Positions 24,362 to 36,441 of a DNA stretch of 64,000 nt are shown here, in pieces (position 1 is the stretch's first letter; every line of letters begins with the position of its first letter). Source of the DNA: Croceibacterium segetis (lineage in GTDB: Bacteria; Pseudomonadota; Alphaproteobacteria; Sphingomonadales; Sphingomonadaceae). The translations under genes were made by a program, and so were the position numbers. The stretch covers positions 248,001 through 312,000 of the forward strand of contig NZ_JAANOZ010000001.1 in the NCBI RefSeq assembly GCF_011320115.1, in the 5' to 3' direction. The notes beneath the pieces were generated by a model that did no database searches, was not told where the DNA came from, and worked only from the letters and a program-made list of their open reading frames with translations.

Positions 24362-24946
24362 ATGGCAGGCGGGAGCAACAGGAAGGGCGGGGCGGGCGGC
24401 TGGTTTCACCGGCATATTCCCACGCGCGAGCAGCTCGAGCGCAATCGCTTCGTACGGCCCTTCGCGCATCGCATCCTCCATTCCGAACTGTGGCGATTCA
24501 CGCGCCGCTCGGTCCCGCGCGGCGTGGCGCTGGGGCTTTTCGTCGGGGTGATGATCCCGCTCGCCCATTTCGTCGTCGCGACTTTCCTGGCGGTGTTCGT
24601 CCGGGCTAACATCCCAGCCGCACTGGTGGCGACCTTCGTCGGGTTCCCGGTGGTCTATGTCTTTATCGTCGCGCTTGCCTACAAGATCGGCAACTGGCTG
24701 CTGCACCTCGATGCCTCCACCGCGATCCAGCCGCTCAGCGAGACGATGCAAGCCACCAACACCGGGACCTTCCTGGAGCGCCTGACCGGCGCCGGCACGG
24801 ACACCGCGCTGGGCCTGTTCGTCATCGCCACGGTTCTTTCCTCGGTCGGCTATCTCGCGACCAGCCTCGGCTGGCGCTGGTGGGTCGGCCAGAAGCGCCG
24901 CCGTCGCCTCATCGAAGCGCGCGAGCGCAGGGCGCGCGCGGGATGA
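24362..24946 (+). CDS. DUF2062 membrane protein
   Basis: 194 residues from ATG 24362 with GGAGAG upstream. A basic N-terminus (WFHRHIPTREQLERNRFVRPFAHRIL) leads into the DUF2062 core RSVPRGVALGLFVGVMIPLAHFVVATFLAVFVRANIPAAL, with two to three membrane helices, and a last helix near the C-terminus. The function of DUF2062 is unknown; it is often found next to cckA in alphaproteobacteria. Its stop overlaps the cckA start as ATGA. Confidence 0.93.
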   Translation: MAGGSNRKGGAGGWFHRHIPTREQLERNRFVRPFAHRILHSELWRFTRRSVPRGVALGLFVGVMIPLAHFVVATFLAVFVRANIPAALVATFVGFPVVYVFIVALAYKIGNWLLHLDASTAIQPLSETMQATNTGTFLERLTGAGTDTALGLFVIATVLSSVGYLATSLGWRWWVGQKRRRRLIEARERRARAG

Positions 24947-27393
24947 GCCTGCTGACCCAACGCTCGCCCGGGCGGCTGGTCGATGCCCTCGCGGTCGCCG
25001 CGGCGGCGCTCGCCAGCATCGCCCTGGTGCAACTCGCCACGGGGTTGCCGGCCGTCACTCTGGCGTTCGCCGGCGGGTTGGTGGTGCTCGGCTTGATCGC
25101 TTTCGCCACCGCCCGCGGCAATCCAGTCTTGCGCGGCGCCGCCGATGCACCCGCGATGCCCGACTGGTCGGTCACCGTCTCCGCGATCGAGCAGCCCGGA
25201 ACGGCCGTCGCCATCACCGACCGCGCCAACCGTCTGGTCTGCGCCAACGCCGCGTTCGAGCTGTGGTTCGGTTCGTCCAATGCGCCGCCGCGGCTGCCGG
25301 TCGACGGCGCCTCGGCCGACGCGCTCGCCCGTGCGGCGCGAAGCGCTTGGCGCGAAGGCGACGGCGGCAGCCAGACGATCGCCGACGAAGATAACGCCTG
25401 GACCGCCGAGGTCGTTCGCGCCGGGCGCGGCGAGGACTACCTCGTCTGGCGCTTCGCCCCGGTGGTTCGTCACGAGCCGCTGCAGGGCATCGGCAAATAC
25501 GTCACCGGAGCGTTCGGCAAGATCCTCAGCGCGGCGGGCATCGAAGTGGCCCTGGTTGGCCCGGACGGCGCGATCCGCGCTGCCAGCCCCGGCTTCGCCA
25601 AGCGCGCCGCGGGTGACGAGCACGCCAGCATGGCCGGGCAGGACTTCACCGCGCTGCTTCGTTCGGACGAGCGCGACCGCATCTATTTCGCGCGCGAGGG
25701 CCGCAAGGGTACCCCGCAGACCCTGGTCCACGTTCCCCTGGCCGATCCCGAGACGACGCAGGTCAAGAGCGACCAGGCTCCGGCGCTGATGCTGCTGATC
25801 GACATCGGCGTCGGCCTGGGTGGCTGGGGTAGCGAAGCGCGCGGGCAGACCCCGCAGCTCGAGGCCTTGCTCGAACAGCTGCCGGTGGGCCTCGCGATGA
25901 CCGATCGCGACGGGCATTTCCTGTTCGCCAATCCGGCCTTCCGTCGCGCCGCCGGGCTGGCGCCGAACCGCCACCTTCCGCCGTTCCCTTCCGACCTCGT
26001 CGCGCGCGAAGACAAGACCGCGATGTCCGATGCCGTGCGCCGCTATGGCCAGGGGCCGGCCTCGACCGGCGATATCGCCGTGCGGCTCAAGAACCAGCCC
26101 GACGAGCCGGTATCGCTGGGCCTGGCCGGGGTCCGCGGGCTCGGCGATGCGGCGGTGCTGCTGAGCCTCGCCGACACCACGGAGGAAACCCGCCTCAAGC
26201 GGCAGGTCGCCCAGGCGACCAAGATGCAGGCGGTCGGCCAGCTCGCCGGCGGCGTCGCGCACGATTTCAACAACGTGCTCACCGCGATCATCGGTTATTG
26301 CGACCTGATGCTGCTGCGGCACATCCCCGGCGACAGCGACTACGACGACATTCAGCAGATTAGGGCCAACTCGAACCGCGCCGCGTCGCTGACCCGCCAG
26401 TTGCTCGCCTTCAGCCGTCAACAGACGTTGCAACCGGAAGTCATCCAGGTGCCCGACGTGATCAGCGAGGTCGGGCAGATGCTCAAGCGCCTGCTCGGCG
26501 CGCGGATCACCTTGCGCACGCACCACGACCGCGAGCTCGGTCCGGTGCGCGCCGACCCGCGGCAGCTAGAGCAAGTGGTGATGAACCTGGCGGTCAACGC
26601 TCGCGACGCGATCCAGACGCGCGGCGGCGAACAGGCGAGCGGTACGCTGACGTTTTCGACCCGGCGGGTGCAGGCGACCGACGTTCGCCGGCTGCGCGAA
26701 AACGAGATCATTCCGGCCGGCGATTATACCGCGCTGATCGCCGAAGACACCGGCGGGGGCATTCCGCCGGAAGACCTTGCGAAGATCTTCGAGCCCTTCT
26801 TCACCACCAAGGAGCTCGGCAAGGGCACCGGCCTCGGCCTGTCGACCGTTTACGGCATCGTCAAGCAATCGGGCGGGTTCATCTTCGCCGACAACGTCAC
26901 CGGCCCCGACGGCAAGATCAAGGGCGCGCGGTTCACCATCTACCTGCCGGTCCACAACGTCACGCCCGAGGAACTGGCGCGCGAGAAGCAGACCGAGGAG
27001 GCGAGCGACTGGTCCGGCGGCGGACGCATCTTGCTGGTGGAGGACGAGGACACCGTCCGCGCGGTGGCCGAACGCGCGCTGACCCGCCAGGGCTACACGG
27101 TGGTCACTGCCGCCGATGGCGACGAGGGGCTGGAGGCGGTCAAGCTCGACGGCGGCTTCGACCTCGTCGTGTCGGACGTCGTCATGCCGAGCATGGACGG
27201 GCCGGCGATGGCCAAGGAAATCCGCAAGCTGGCGCCCAAGATGCCGGTACTCTTCATGTCGGGCTACGCCGAGGAGCAGCTGCGCCGCGAAATCGACATC
27301 GACGGCATGCACTTTATCCCCAAGCCGTTCAGCGTCCAGCAGATCGCCGCCAAGGTCGGCCAGGTCCTCGGAGCGCAGCGCAACGGTGGCTGA
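24943..27393 (+). CDS. cckA: cell-cycle hybrid histidine kinase CckA
   Basis: 816 residues. Two membrane helices lie within residues ~12-58, then two PAS-like regions (~80-300 and ~310-415, the second beginning [18 protein letters not shown]). The HisKA box is [17 protein letters not shown] with phospho-acceptor His440. The HATPase has [49 protein letters not shown], and a receiver domain has phospho-acceptor Asp745 in [11 protein letters not shown]. CckA passes phosphate through ChpT to CtrA and CpdR and can act as a phosphatase. cpdR is also in this window, at 43.1 kb. It is coupled to DUF2062 by ATGA. Confidence 0.95.
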   Translation: MSLLTQRSPGRLVDALAVAAAALASIALVQLATGLPAVTLAFAGGLVVLGLIAFATARGNPVLRGAADAPAMPDWSVTVSAIEQPGTAVAITDRANRLVCANAAFELWFGSSNAPPRLPVDGASADALARAARSAWREGDGGSQTIADEDNAWTAEVVRAGRGEDYLVWRFAPVVRHEPLQGIGKYVTGAFGKILSAAGIEVALVGPDGAIRAASPGFAKRAAGDEHASMAGQDFTALLRSDERDRIYFAREGRKGTPQTLVHVPLADPETTQVKSDQAPALMLLIDIGVGLGGWGSEARGQTPQLEALLEQLPVGLAMTDRDGHFLFANPAFRRAAGLAPNRHLPPFPSDLVAREDKTAMSDAVRRYGQGPASTGDIAVRLKNQPDEPVSLGLAGVRGLGDAAVLLSLADTTEETRLKRQVAQATKMQAVGQLAGGVAHDFNNVLTAIIGYCDLMLLRHIPGDSDYDDIQQIRANSNRAASLTRQLLAFSRQQTLQPEVIQVPDVISEVGQMLKRLLGARITLRTHHDRELGPVRADPRQLEQVVMNLAVNARDAIQTRGGEQASGTLTFSTRRVQATDVRRLRENEIIPAGDYTALIAEDTGGGIPPEDLAKIFEPFFTTKELGKGTGLGLSTVYGIVKQSGGFIFADNVTGPDGKIKGARFTIYLPVHNVTPEELAREKQTEEASDWSGGGRILLVEDEDTVRAVAERALTRQGYTVVTAADGDEGLEAVKLDGGFDLVVSDVVMPSMDGPAMAKEIRKLAPKMPVLFMSGYAEEQLRREIDIDGMHFIPKPFSVQQIAAKVGQVLGAQRNGG

Positions 27394-27476
27394 GGTTAAC
27401 ACTTCGTCGCGCGTTCAGCACGGGTAAACCTTCCGGATACATTGTTACATGGTTTCAGGTCTCGGGAGGATCCCGC

Positions 27477-29000
27477 ATGCGATTGCGTAACCTTGTTCTC
27501 GCCACCGCTCTCGTCACGGCACCCGCATTCGCGCAGGACGATTCGCTCGCCGAGCCCAACGCGCAGGGTGACCTGTCGGTGACGATCTACAACAACAACC
27601 AGGCGCTGGTGCAGGATGTCCGGCAGATCGGAATCGCCAAAGGGCGCAGCCGGGTCGAGTTCCCCGACGTCTCGGCGATGATCCGGCCGGAAACGCTCAG
27701 CTTCGCCGCGCCCGGTACCGGGATCATCGAGCAGAATTTCGATTTCGACCTGCTGACGCCGCAGAAGCTGATGGAGAAGGCGATCGGGCAGACGGTCACG
27801 CTGCTGCGGACCAATCCCGCCACCGGACAGGAGACACGCGAACGCGCCAAGGTGCTGTCGACCGCCGGCGGGGTGGTGGTGCAGATCGGCGACCGGATCG
27901 AGGTGCTGCGCGACGACGGCCTGCCGGTGCGGGTGATCTTCGACCAGGTGCCGCCGAACCTGCGTGCCCGGCCGACGCTGTCGGTCACGCTCGAGAGCGA
28001 CCGGGCGGGTACGCGGCCGGCTTCGCTGCGCTATCTGACCCCCGGGCTAGGCTGGTCGGCCGATTACGTCGCGCTGTACGATGAGGGCAAGGCGACCGTC
28101 GACATGCAGGGCTGGGTCACGCTGACCAACCAGACCGGCACGACCTTCAAGCAGGCCGACACGCTGCTAGTCGCCGGCAATCCCTCGAGCAACATACAGG
28201 CCAACCAATACGGCTCGCAGGTCTACCGCGGAGGCCGGCCGATGCCGCCGCCCCCGCCGCCGGGCAAGTTCGTGCCGGGCACCGAGACTGCCGCTCGCGA
28301 GCGGCTCGGGGACTTCTACCTCTATCCGATTGCCGGGCGCACCACGATCGCCAACAACCAGACCAAGCAGGTCAGTTTCCTCGACGTGCAGGGCGTGCCC
28401 GCGCGCAAGGTCTACGGCCGCACTGTCGGCTGGCTGTCGAGCGAGGGTCAGCCGGTGCCGGTGGCGAGCCAGATCGCCTTCAAGACTTCGAAGGACGGCG
28501 GCCTCGGCGACGCGCTGCCCGCTGGAACGGTGCGCTTCTATCAGCGCGACAAGGCCGGCAACCCGCAATTCATCGGCGAGAACGGCATCGGCCACACTCC
28601 GATGGGCAGCGAACTAACGCTGAGCACGGGCGACGCGTTCGACATCTACGCTCAGGCGGAAGTCGAAAGCCGCCAGACGATCACCGGCGCGGAATGGGAA
28701 AAGAGCGCGCGCTGGCGGGTGATCAAAAATGGCCAGGTGGTCAGCCAGGGCGAGGCCGAGCGACCGAAGACCTTCTACCGCACGACGATGCGCTACACCC
28801 TGACCAACGCCAAGGCGGTGCCGGTCGACGTCGAACTGGTGCAGGGGGGACTCGACTACGGCTGGTGGGGCAACGATTTTCGCGTGACCAGCGAAGACGT
28901 GCCCGGCGAGCAGCTCAACATGGGCAACCGGAAGTACGTGATCAGCGTGCCCGCCAACGGCAAGCGAGTGGTCCGCGTAACCTACGAGACGCGGTACTGA
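27477..29000 (+). CDS. DUF4139 domain exported protein (first of tandem pair)
   Basis: 507 residues, ATG with GGGAGGA upstream and a signal peptide (NLVLATALVTAPAFA). It reads as a DUF4139-type protein: VTIYNNNQALVQDVRQI at the N-terminus, a region SLRYLTPGLGWSADYVALYDEGKATVDMQGWVTLTNQTG typical of the domain, a Pro-rich loop (PMPPPPPPGKFVPG), and a C-terminal immunoglobulin-like half ending VISVPANGKRVVRVTYETRY. The function is not known. It is followed after 11 bases by a paralogue. Confidence 0.88.
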   Translation: MRLRNLVLATALVTAPAFAQDDSLAEPNAQGDLSVTIYNNNQALVQDVRQIGIAKGRSRVEFPDVSAMIRPETLSFAAPGTGIIEQNFDFDLLTPQKLMEKAIGQTVTLLRTNPATGQETRERAKVLSTAGGVVVQIGDRIEVLRDDGLPVRVIFDQVPPNLRARPTLSVTLESDRAGTRPASLRYLTPGLGWSADYVALYDEGKATVDMQGWVTLTNQTGTTFKQADTLLVAGNPSSNIQANQYGSQVYRGGRPMPPPPPPGKFVPGTETAARERLGDFYLYPIAGRTTIANNQTKQVSFLDVQGVPARKVYGRTVGWLSSEGQPVPVASQIAFKTSKDGGLGDALPAGTVRFYQRDKAGNPQFIGENGIGHTPMGSELTLSTGDAFDIYAQAEVESRQTITGAEWEKSARWRVIKNGQVVSQGEAERPKTFYRTTMRYTLTNAKAVPVDVELVQGGLDYGWWGNDFRVTSEDVPGEQLNMGNRKYVISVPANGKRVVRVTYETRY

Positions 29001-29011
29001 GGAGGCGGGCG

Positions 29012-30601
29012 ATGCGCCGCGCCGCGCTGCTTCTGTTCGCCGCCCTCTGGGCGATGCCAGCCGCGGCGCGCGAGGTGGTCGACGCTTCGGCGCCGAAGGG
29101 CCTCGCGGTGACGCTCTACCGCGATCCCAACCGCGGCGAGGGCCAGGCGATGAACCGCGACTGGCCGCAAGGTTTCGCGATGATCAGCGAGACCCGGCAA
29201 GTCACCCTGCCGCCCGGCGAATCGACGATCCGTTTCGAAGGGGTCGCCGAAGGGATGGTCGCGGTGACGGCGATCGTCACCGGACTGCCCGGCGGGACGA
29301 TCGAAAAGAACCGCAACGCCGACTTGCTCAGCCCCGGCGCGCTTGTCGACGGGACGCTCGGCAACCGGGTGACGATCACCCGCACCAACCCGGCGACTGG
29401 CGAGGCGCGGAGCGAAAGCGCCATCGTCCGCACGCGCGCCGACGGCGGACTGGTGCTGCAGACCGGCCAGGGTTTCGAGGCGGTGCGTTGTTCGGGATTG
29501 CCGGAGAAGCTGACTTTCGACCGCGTGCCCGCCGGGCTCTCCGCCCAGCCCGTGTTCACCGTCGACACGCGCTCACCAGCGGGCGGCACCTACGCCGTCA
29601 CGCTGACTTATCTCGCCTGGGGCTTCGACTGGCAGGCGCACTACGTCGCCACGGTCGACGAAGGCAGCCGGGGCGACGTCATGCGGCTCAGGCTGATGAG
29701 CTGGCTGACGCTGCTCAATGACAACGGCCAGAGTTTCCCCGATGCCGAACTGATGGCGGTCGCCGGGCGACTCAACGTGACCAGCGATTATCGCAGCCTG
29801 GCCGATCCTCCGGACGCCAAGGCGCTCTCGCTGGTGTGCTATCCGATCGGGCGCACGGCCGACGGCTCGCCGGTCGAGGCCATGCTCCCGCCACCACCGC
29901 CGCCGCCGCCCACGCCGCCGATGGCGGAACGAGGCATCGTGGTTACCGCGCAACGGCTCGAGCTCAAGACAATGGATTCGGCAGCCCCGATGGTCGCGGT
30001 CCAGGAGGAGCTCGGCGACCTCAAGCTCTACCGGGTGCCCGAGCACGTCACCGTCGCCGCCAAGGGCCTCAAGCAAGTCGCGTTTCTCGACAAGGACGCG
30101 GTCCGCGGCAAGCTCGTCTATCAGGCCGACTGCAACTGGTGGAACACGACCGACGAGCCCGCCCCGGCGCAGATGCGATTCGAGACGGTCAACGACGCCA
30201 GGCACGGCCTCGGCGCGGCCTTGCCGATGGGCGGCATTACGTTCTTCGAGCCCTCCTCTCGCGGCGACCTGTTCGTCGGCGAGCAGCAGCTTCGCGACTA
30301 TGCCCAGGGCCAGAACGTCGAAGTGGCGCTCGGCGACAGTGCCCAGGTCTTCGTGCGGTGCAGCCAGGTCGGTGGCGGCGACCCCGACAAGGGCGGGGGA
30401 GAAATGAAGGCTACACTGATCAACGCCAACCCGCATCAGGTCACGCTGCGGCTCAAGCTCGGCTCGCCGCTTCAGTGGCGCCTTCCCGGGCTCTCGGGCT
30501 CGCGGGTGAAGGACGGCGAGGCGGTCTACGAAGTCACCATTCCCGCCAACGGGAAGCGCGAGCTGGCATGGGGCGTTCACCAAGCGAATACAGCCGAATA
30601 G
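29012..30601 (+). CDS. DUF4139 domain exported protein (second of tandem pair)
   Basis: 529 residues from the ATG at 29012, with GGAGGCGGG upstream; the open frame reaches back antisense-like into the previous gene and is not used. A signal peptide (ALLLFAALWAMPAAA) is followed by LAVTLYRDPNRG, a middle LTYLAWGFDWQAHYVATVDEG segment matching the GLGWSADYVALYDEG block of the preceding protein, a Pro run (PPPPPPPPTPP) and the same ending pattern YEVTIPANGKRELAWGV. The two genes are a diverged tandem duplication and very probably one operon. recA follows on its own SOS promoter. Confidence 0.87.
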   Translation: MRRAALLLFAALWAMPAAAREVVDASAPKGLAVTLYRDPNRGEGQAMNRDWPQGFAMISETRQVTLPPGESTIRFEGVAEGMVAVTAIVTGLPGGTIEKNRNADLLSPGALVDGTLGNRVTITRTNPATGEARSESAIVRTRADGGLVLQTGQGFEAVRCSGLPEKLTFDRVPAGLSAQPVFTVDTRSPAGGTYAVTLTYLAWGFDWQAHYVATVDEGSRGDVMRLRLMSWLTLLNDNGQSFPDAELMAVAGRLNVTSDYRSLADPPDAKALSLVCYPIGRTADGSPVEAMLPPPPPPPPTPPMAERGIVVTAQRLELKTMDSAAPMVAVQEELGDLKLYRVPEHVTVAAKGLKQVAFLDKDAVRGKLVYQADCNWWNTTDEPAPAQMRFETVNDARHGLGAALPMGGITFFEPSSRGDLFVGEQQLRDYAQGQNVEVALGDSAQVFVRCSQVGGGDPDKGGGEMKATLINANPHQVTLRLKLGSPLQWRLPGLSGSRVKDGEAVYEVTIPANGKRELAWGVHQANTAE

Positions 30602-30609
30602 AAAATTTC

Positions 30610-30624
30610 GTTCGCCTCTTGTTC
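30610..30624 (+). promoter_or_regulatory. LexA (SOS) box of recA
   Basis: GTTC-GCCTCTT-GTTC, an exact match to the alphaproteobacterial LexA consensus GTTC-N7-GTTC, about 90 bases upstream of the recA ATG. The second half also forms a palindrome with the next bases (GTTCTAGTAGAAC). Known LexA sites of this group lie at recA, so the assignment is firm. Confidence 0.85.
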
Positions 30625-30714
30625 TAGTAGAACAAATCGAATACATCGTGATTCCGAAGGGGAAATGGGGCCAATCCGGACCCGCACCCTAGGCAAGCGA
30701 TGGAGGCATGTGTC

Positions 30715-31785
<1,071 letters not shown>

Positions 31786-31829
31786 TCCTCAACCGGCGCG
31801 TGAACGACGCGCGCGCCAAACGAAACCGG

Positions 31830-31876
31830 GGCCGGTGCGTTTGCCTTACGAGGCACGCGCCGGCCTCTTTCGTTTT
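31830..31876 (+). terminator. intrinsic terminator of recA
   Basis: GGCCGGTGCGT pairs with ACGCGCCGGCC (eleven pairs, one G-U) and is followed by TCTTTCGTTTT, 45 bases past the recA stop. Confidence 0.8.
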
Positions 31877-31923
31877 GGCCAGGCTTTGTCAGCGGCTTTG
31901 CGCCCCTCGCCACAAGCGCTATG

Positions 31924-31942
31924 CCCCTTTGCTGCAAAGGGG
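31924..31942 (+). promoter_or_regulatory. hairpin masking the ribosome site of the next gene
   Basis: CCCCTTTG-CTG-CAAAGGGG, a perfect eight-base-pair stem. Its 3' arm is the Shine-Dalgarno region (AAAGGGG) of the methyltransferase whose ATG is at 31949, so folding of the mRNA would limit translation. It could also be a promoter-side palindrome; there is no T run, so a terminator is unlikely. Confidence 0.45.
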
Positions 31943-31948
31943 ACGGCG

Positions 31949-32773
31949 ATGACTTCGAAGGAAGACTGGCAGGGCAAATCGGGCGAGAGCTGGGCGGCCG
32001 AATGGCGGCGGACCGATCGCAGCTTCGGCGGCCTCACGGAGCGTCTGCTCGCCCGCACCCGCGAGTTTCCCTTCCGCCACGCGCTCGATATTGGCTGCGG
32101 CGCGGGCGAGCTGTCGCTGGCGCTTGCCCGCGGTCGCCAGCAGGCGCGTGTCGTCGGGGTCGATGTCTCGCCGCGCCTGGTCGAGACCGCCAGCGCCCGC
32201 GCGGGCCACCTGTCCAATGTGGAGTTTGAGCTCGCCGACGCCGCGCAGTGGCGCCCGGTCGACGACTTTACGCCGCAACTGCTGATCTCGCGTCACGGGG
32301 TGATGTTCTTCGCCGATCCGCCCGCCGCTTTCGCCAATCTCGCCAGCTTCGCTGCGGATGGCGCTGCGCTGATGTTCTCGTGCTTCCGTGACCGCAATGA
32401 GAATCCGTTCTTCACTGAAATCGGCTCGTTGATCCCGGCGTCGTCGGAGCCGACCGATCCTTACGCCCCCGGTCCGTTCGCATTCGGCGAGCGAGAGCAT
32501 GTCGCAGCCATCCTCGGCGACGCTGGGTGGGGAGAGATCGCTTTCGAGCCGTTCGACTTCGCGATGATAGCCGGGGCCGGCGAAGACCCGATCGAGGACG
32601 CGATGGGCTACTTCACGCGCATCGGCCCGGCCGCGGCGGCGATGCGCGAGATGGACGAAGCGGCGCGCGACCGGACGCTCGCGGCGATCCGTCAGGTGGC
32701 CGTGGACAATTGCCGCGACGGCGTCGTCGCCTTGCGCGCCGCATGCTGGATCGTGACCGCCCGGCGAACCTGA
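31949..32773 (+). CDS. class I SAM-dependent methyltransferase
   Basis: 274 residues from ATG 31949. The frame continues upstream through the recA terminator and is not used there. HALDIGCGAGELSLALAR is the SAM-binding motif I, VVGVDVSPRLVETA gives the acidic residue after strand 2, and FELADAAQW and ISRHGVMFFADPPAAF give motifs II-III. The substrate is unknown; the shape matches small-molecule methyltransferases of the Methyltransf_11/25 type. Its ribosome site lies in a hairpin. A lipid-kinase-like gene follows 34 bases later. Confidence 0.88.
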   Translation: MTSKEDWQGKSGESWAAEWRRTDRSFGGLTERLLARTREFPFRHALDIGCGAGELSLALARGRQQARVVGVDVSPRLVETASARAGHLSNVEFELADAAQWRPVDDFTPQLLISRHGVMFFADPPAAFANLASFAADGAALMFSCFRDRNENPFFTEIGSLIPASSEPTDPYAPGPFAFGEREHVAAILGDAGWGEIAFEPFDFAMIAGAGEDPIEDAMGYFTRIGPAAAAMREMDEAARDRTLAAIRQVAVDNCRDGVVALRAACWIVTARRT

Positions 32774-32807
32774 GGAACCGGCGCGGCCACTCGCGGATTT
32801 CCGCGCC

Positions 32808-33701
32808 ATGCCCGCTACGCCCCTGCCGGTGATCGTCAACGTCGCGGGCGGCAGCGCCAGCCGTGCGGGCAAGGGACTCCGCGAGCAGATCGAAGGCGCT
32901 TTCGCCGTTGCCGGGCGGACCATTGCGCTCGAATTGGTCGACGGCGAGGGTCTGGGCGCCGCGCTCGAACGCAACGCGGGAGCCCGGCGCGTGGTTGTCG
33001 GCGGGGGCGACGGAACCCTCGCCAGCGCCGCAGAAGCCGTTTCGGCCAAGGGCGGCGAGCTCGCGGTTCTTCCTCTCGGCACTCGCAACCATTTTTCCGG
33101 CCAGCTCGGAATTCCAGCCGATCTCGAGGCGGCCGCGAAGCTGGCGGTCGGCGGCGAGGCTCGCCACGTCGATCTCGGCCAGGCGGACGGCCGCGTGTTT
33201 ATCAACAACCTCTCGGCCGGCGCGTATGTCGACCTGGTCCGCGATCGGGAGGCCTCGCGCCTGCCCAAGCTGCTAGCCACCGTGCCGGCGATGTGGTCCA
33301 CCTTGCGCAAGTTGCGCTCGCGGTCGTTCGAGCTGACGATCGACGGCGAGCCCACGCATGTCCGCAGCCCGCTGCTGTTCATTGGCAACAACCGCTATGA
33401 GGTCGAGGAAGGCCGCGCCGGCGAGCGCGCGTCGCTAGATGACGGCCTGTTGTCGCTCTACGCCGTCGCGCCGCTGTCGCGCATGGCACTGGCCGCCGCG
33501 GCCTTGCGCACGCTCGTCGCCCGCCCGCGCATGCACCGTGACTTCGCGCTCGACCGAACCGCGCGCGAGGTGCGGATCGACGGACTCGGCGCCTCGCTTG
33601 AAGTGGCCCTCGACGGGGAGCGCGCTCGCTTCGACTTGCCGCTGACGGTCCGCATCCTTCCCCGCGCGCTGGCGGTCGTTTCACCGCCGGAAAGCGGTTG
33701 A
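32808..33701 (+). CDS. diacylglycerol/sphingosine kinase family protein
   Basis: 297 residues. The catalytic-domain signature VVVGGGDGTLASAAEAV at ~65 and VLPLGTRNHFSGQLGIPADLEAA at ~90 are those of the DAGK/LCB5 family, with the later GLLSLYAVAPL and a C-terminal beta-sandwich. The family phosphorylates lipid alcohols such as diacylglycerol or sphingoid bases. In an organism likely to make glycosphingolipids either is possible; the substrate is not decidable here. It lies between the methyltransferase and alaS on the same strand. Confidence 0.88.
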   Translation: MPATPLPVIVNVAGGSASRAGKGLREQIEGAFAVAGRTIALELVDGEGLGAALERNAGARRVVVGGGDGTLASAAEAVSAKGGELAVLPLGTRNHFSGQLGIPADLEAAAKLAVGGEARHVDLGQADGRVFINNLSAGAYVDLVRDREASRLPKLLATVPAMWSTLRKLRSRSFELTIDGEPTHVRSPLLFIGNNRYEVEEGRAGERASLDDGLLSLYAVAPLSRMALAAAALRTLVARPRMHRDFALDRTAREVRIDGLGASLEVALDGERARFDLPLTVRILPRALAVVSPPESG

Positions 33702-33772
33702 TCGCGCCGATCGCCCGGCTCGTCCGACTCAATGCGCTTGTCGGAAGCGCCGTCGGCCCCTAATTCGCCCCC

Positions 33773-36436
<2,664 letters not shown>

Positions 36437-36441
36437 CCGCC

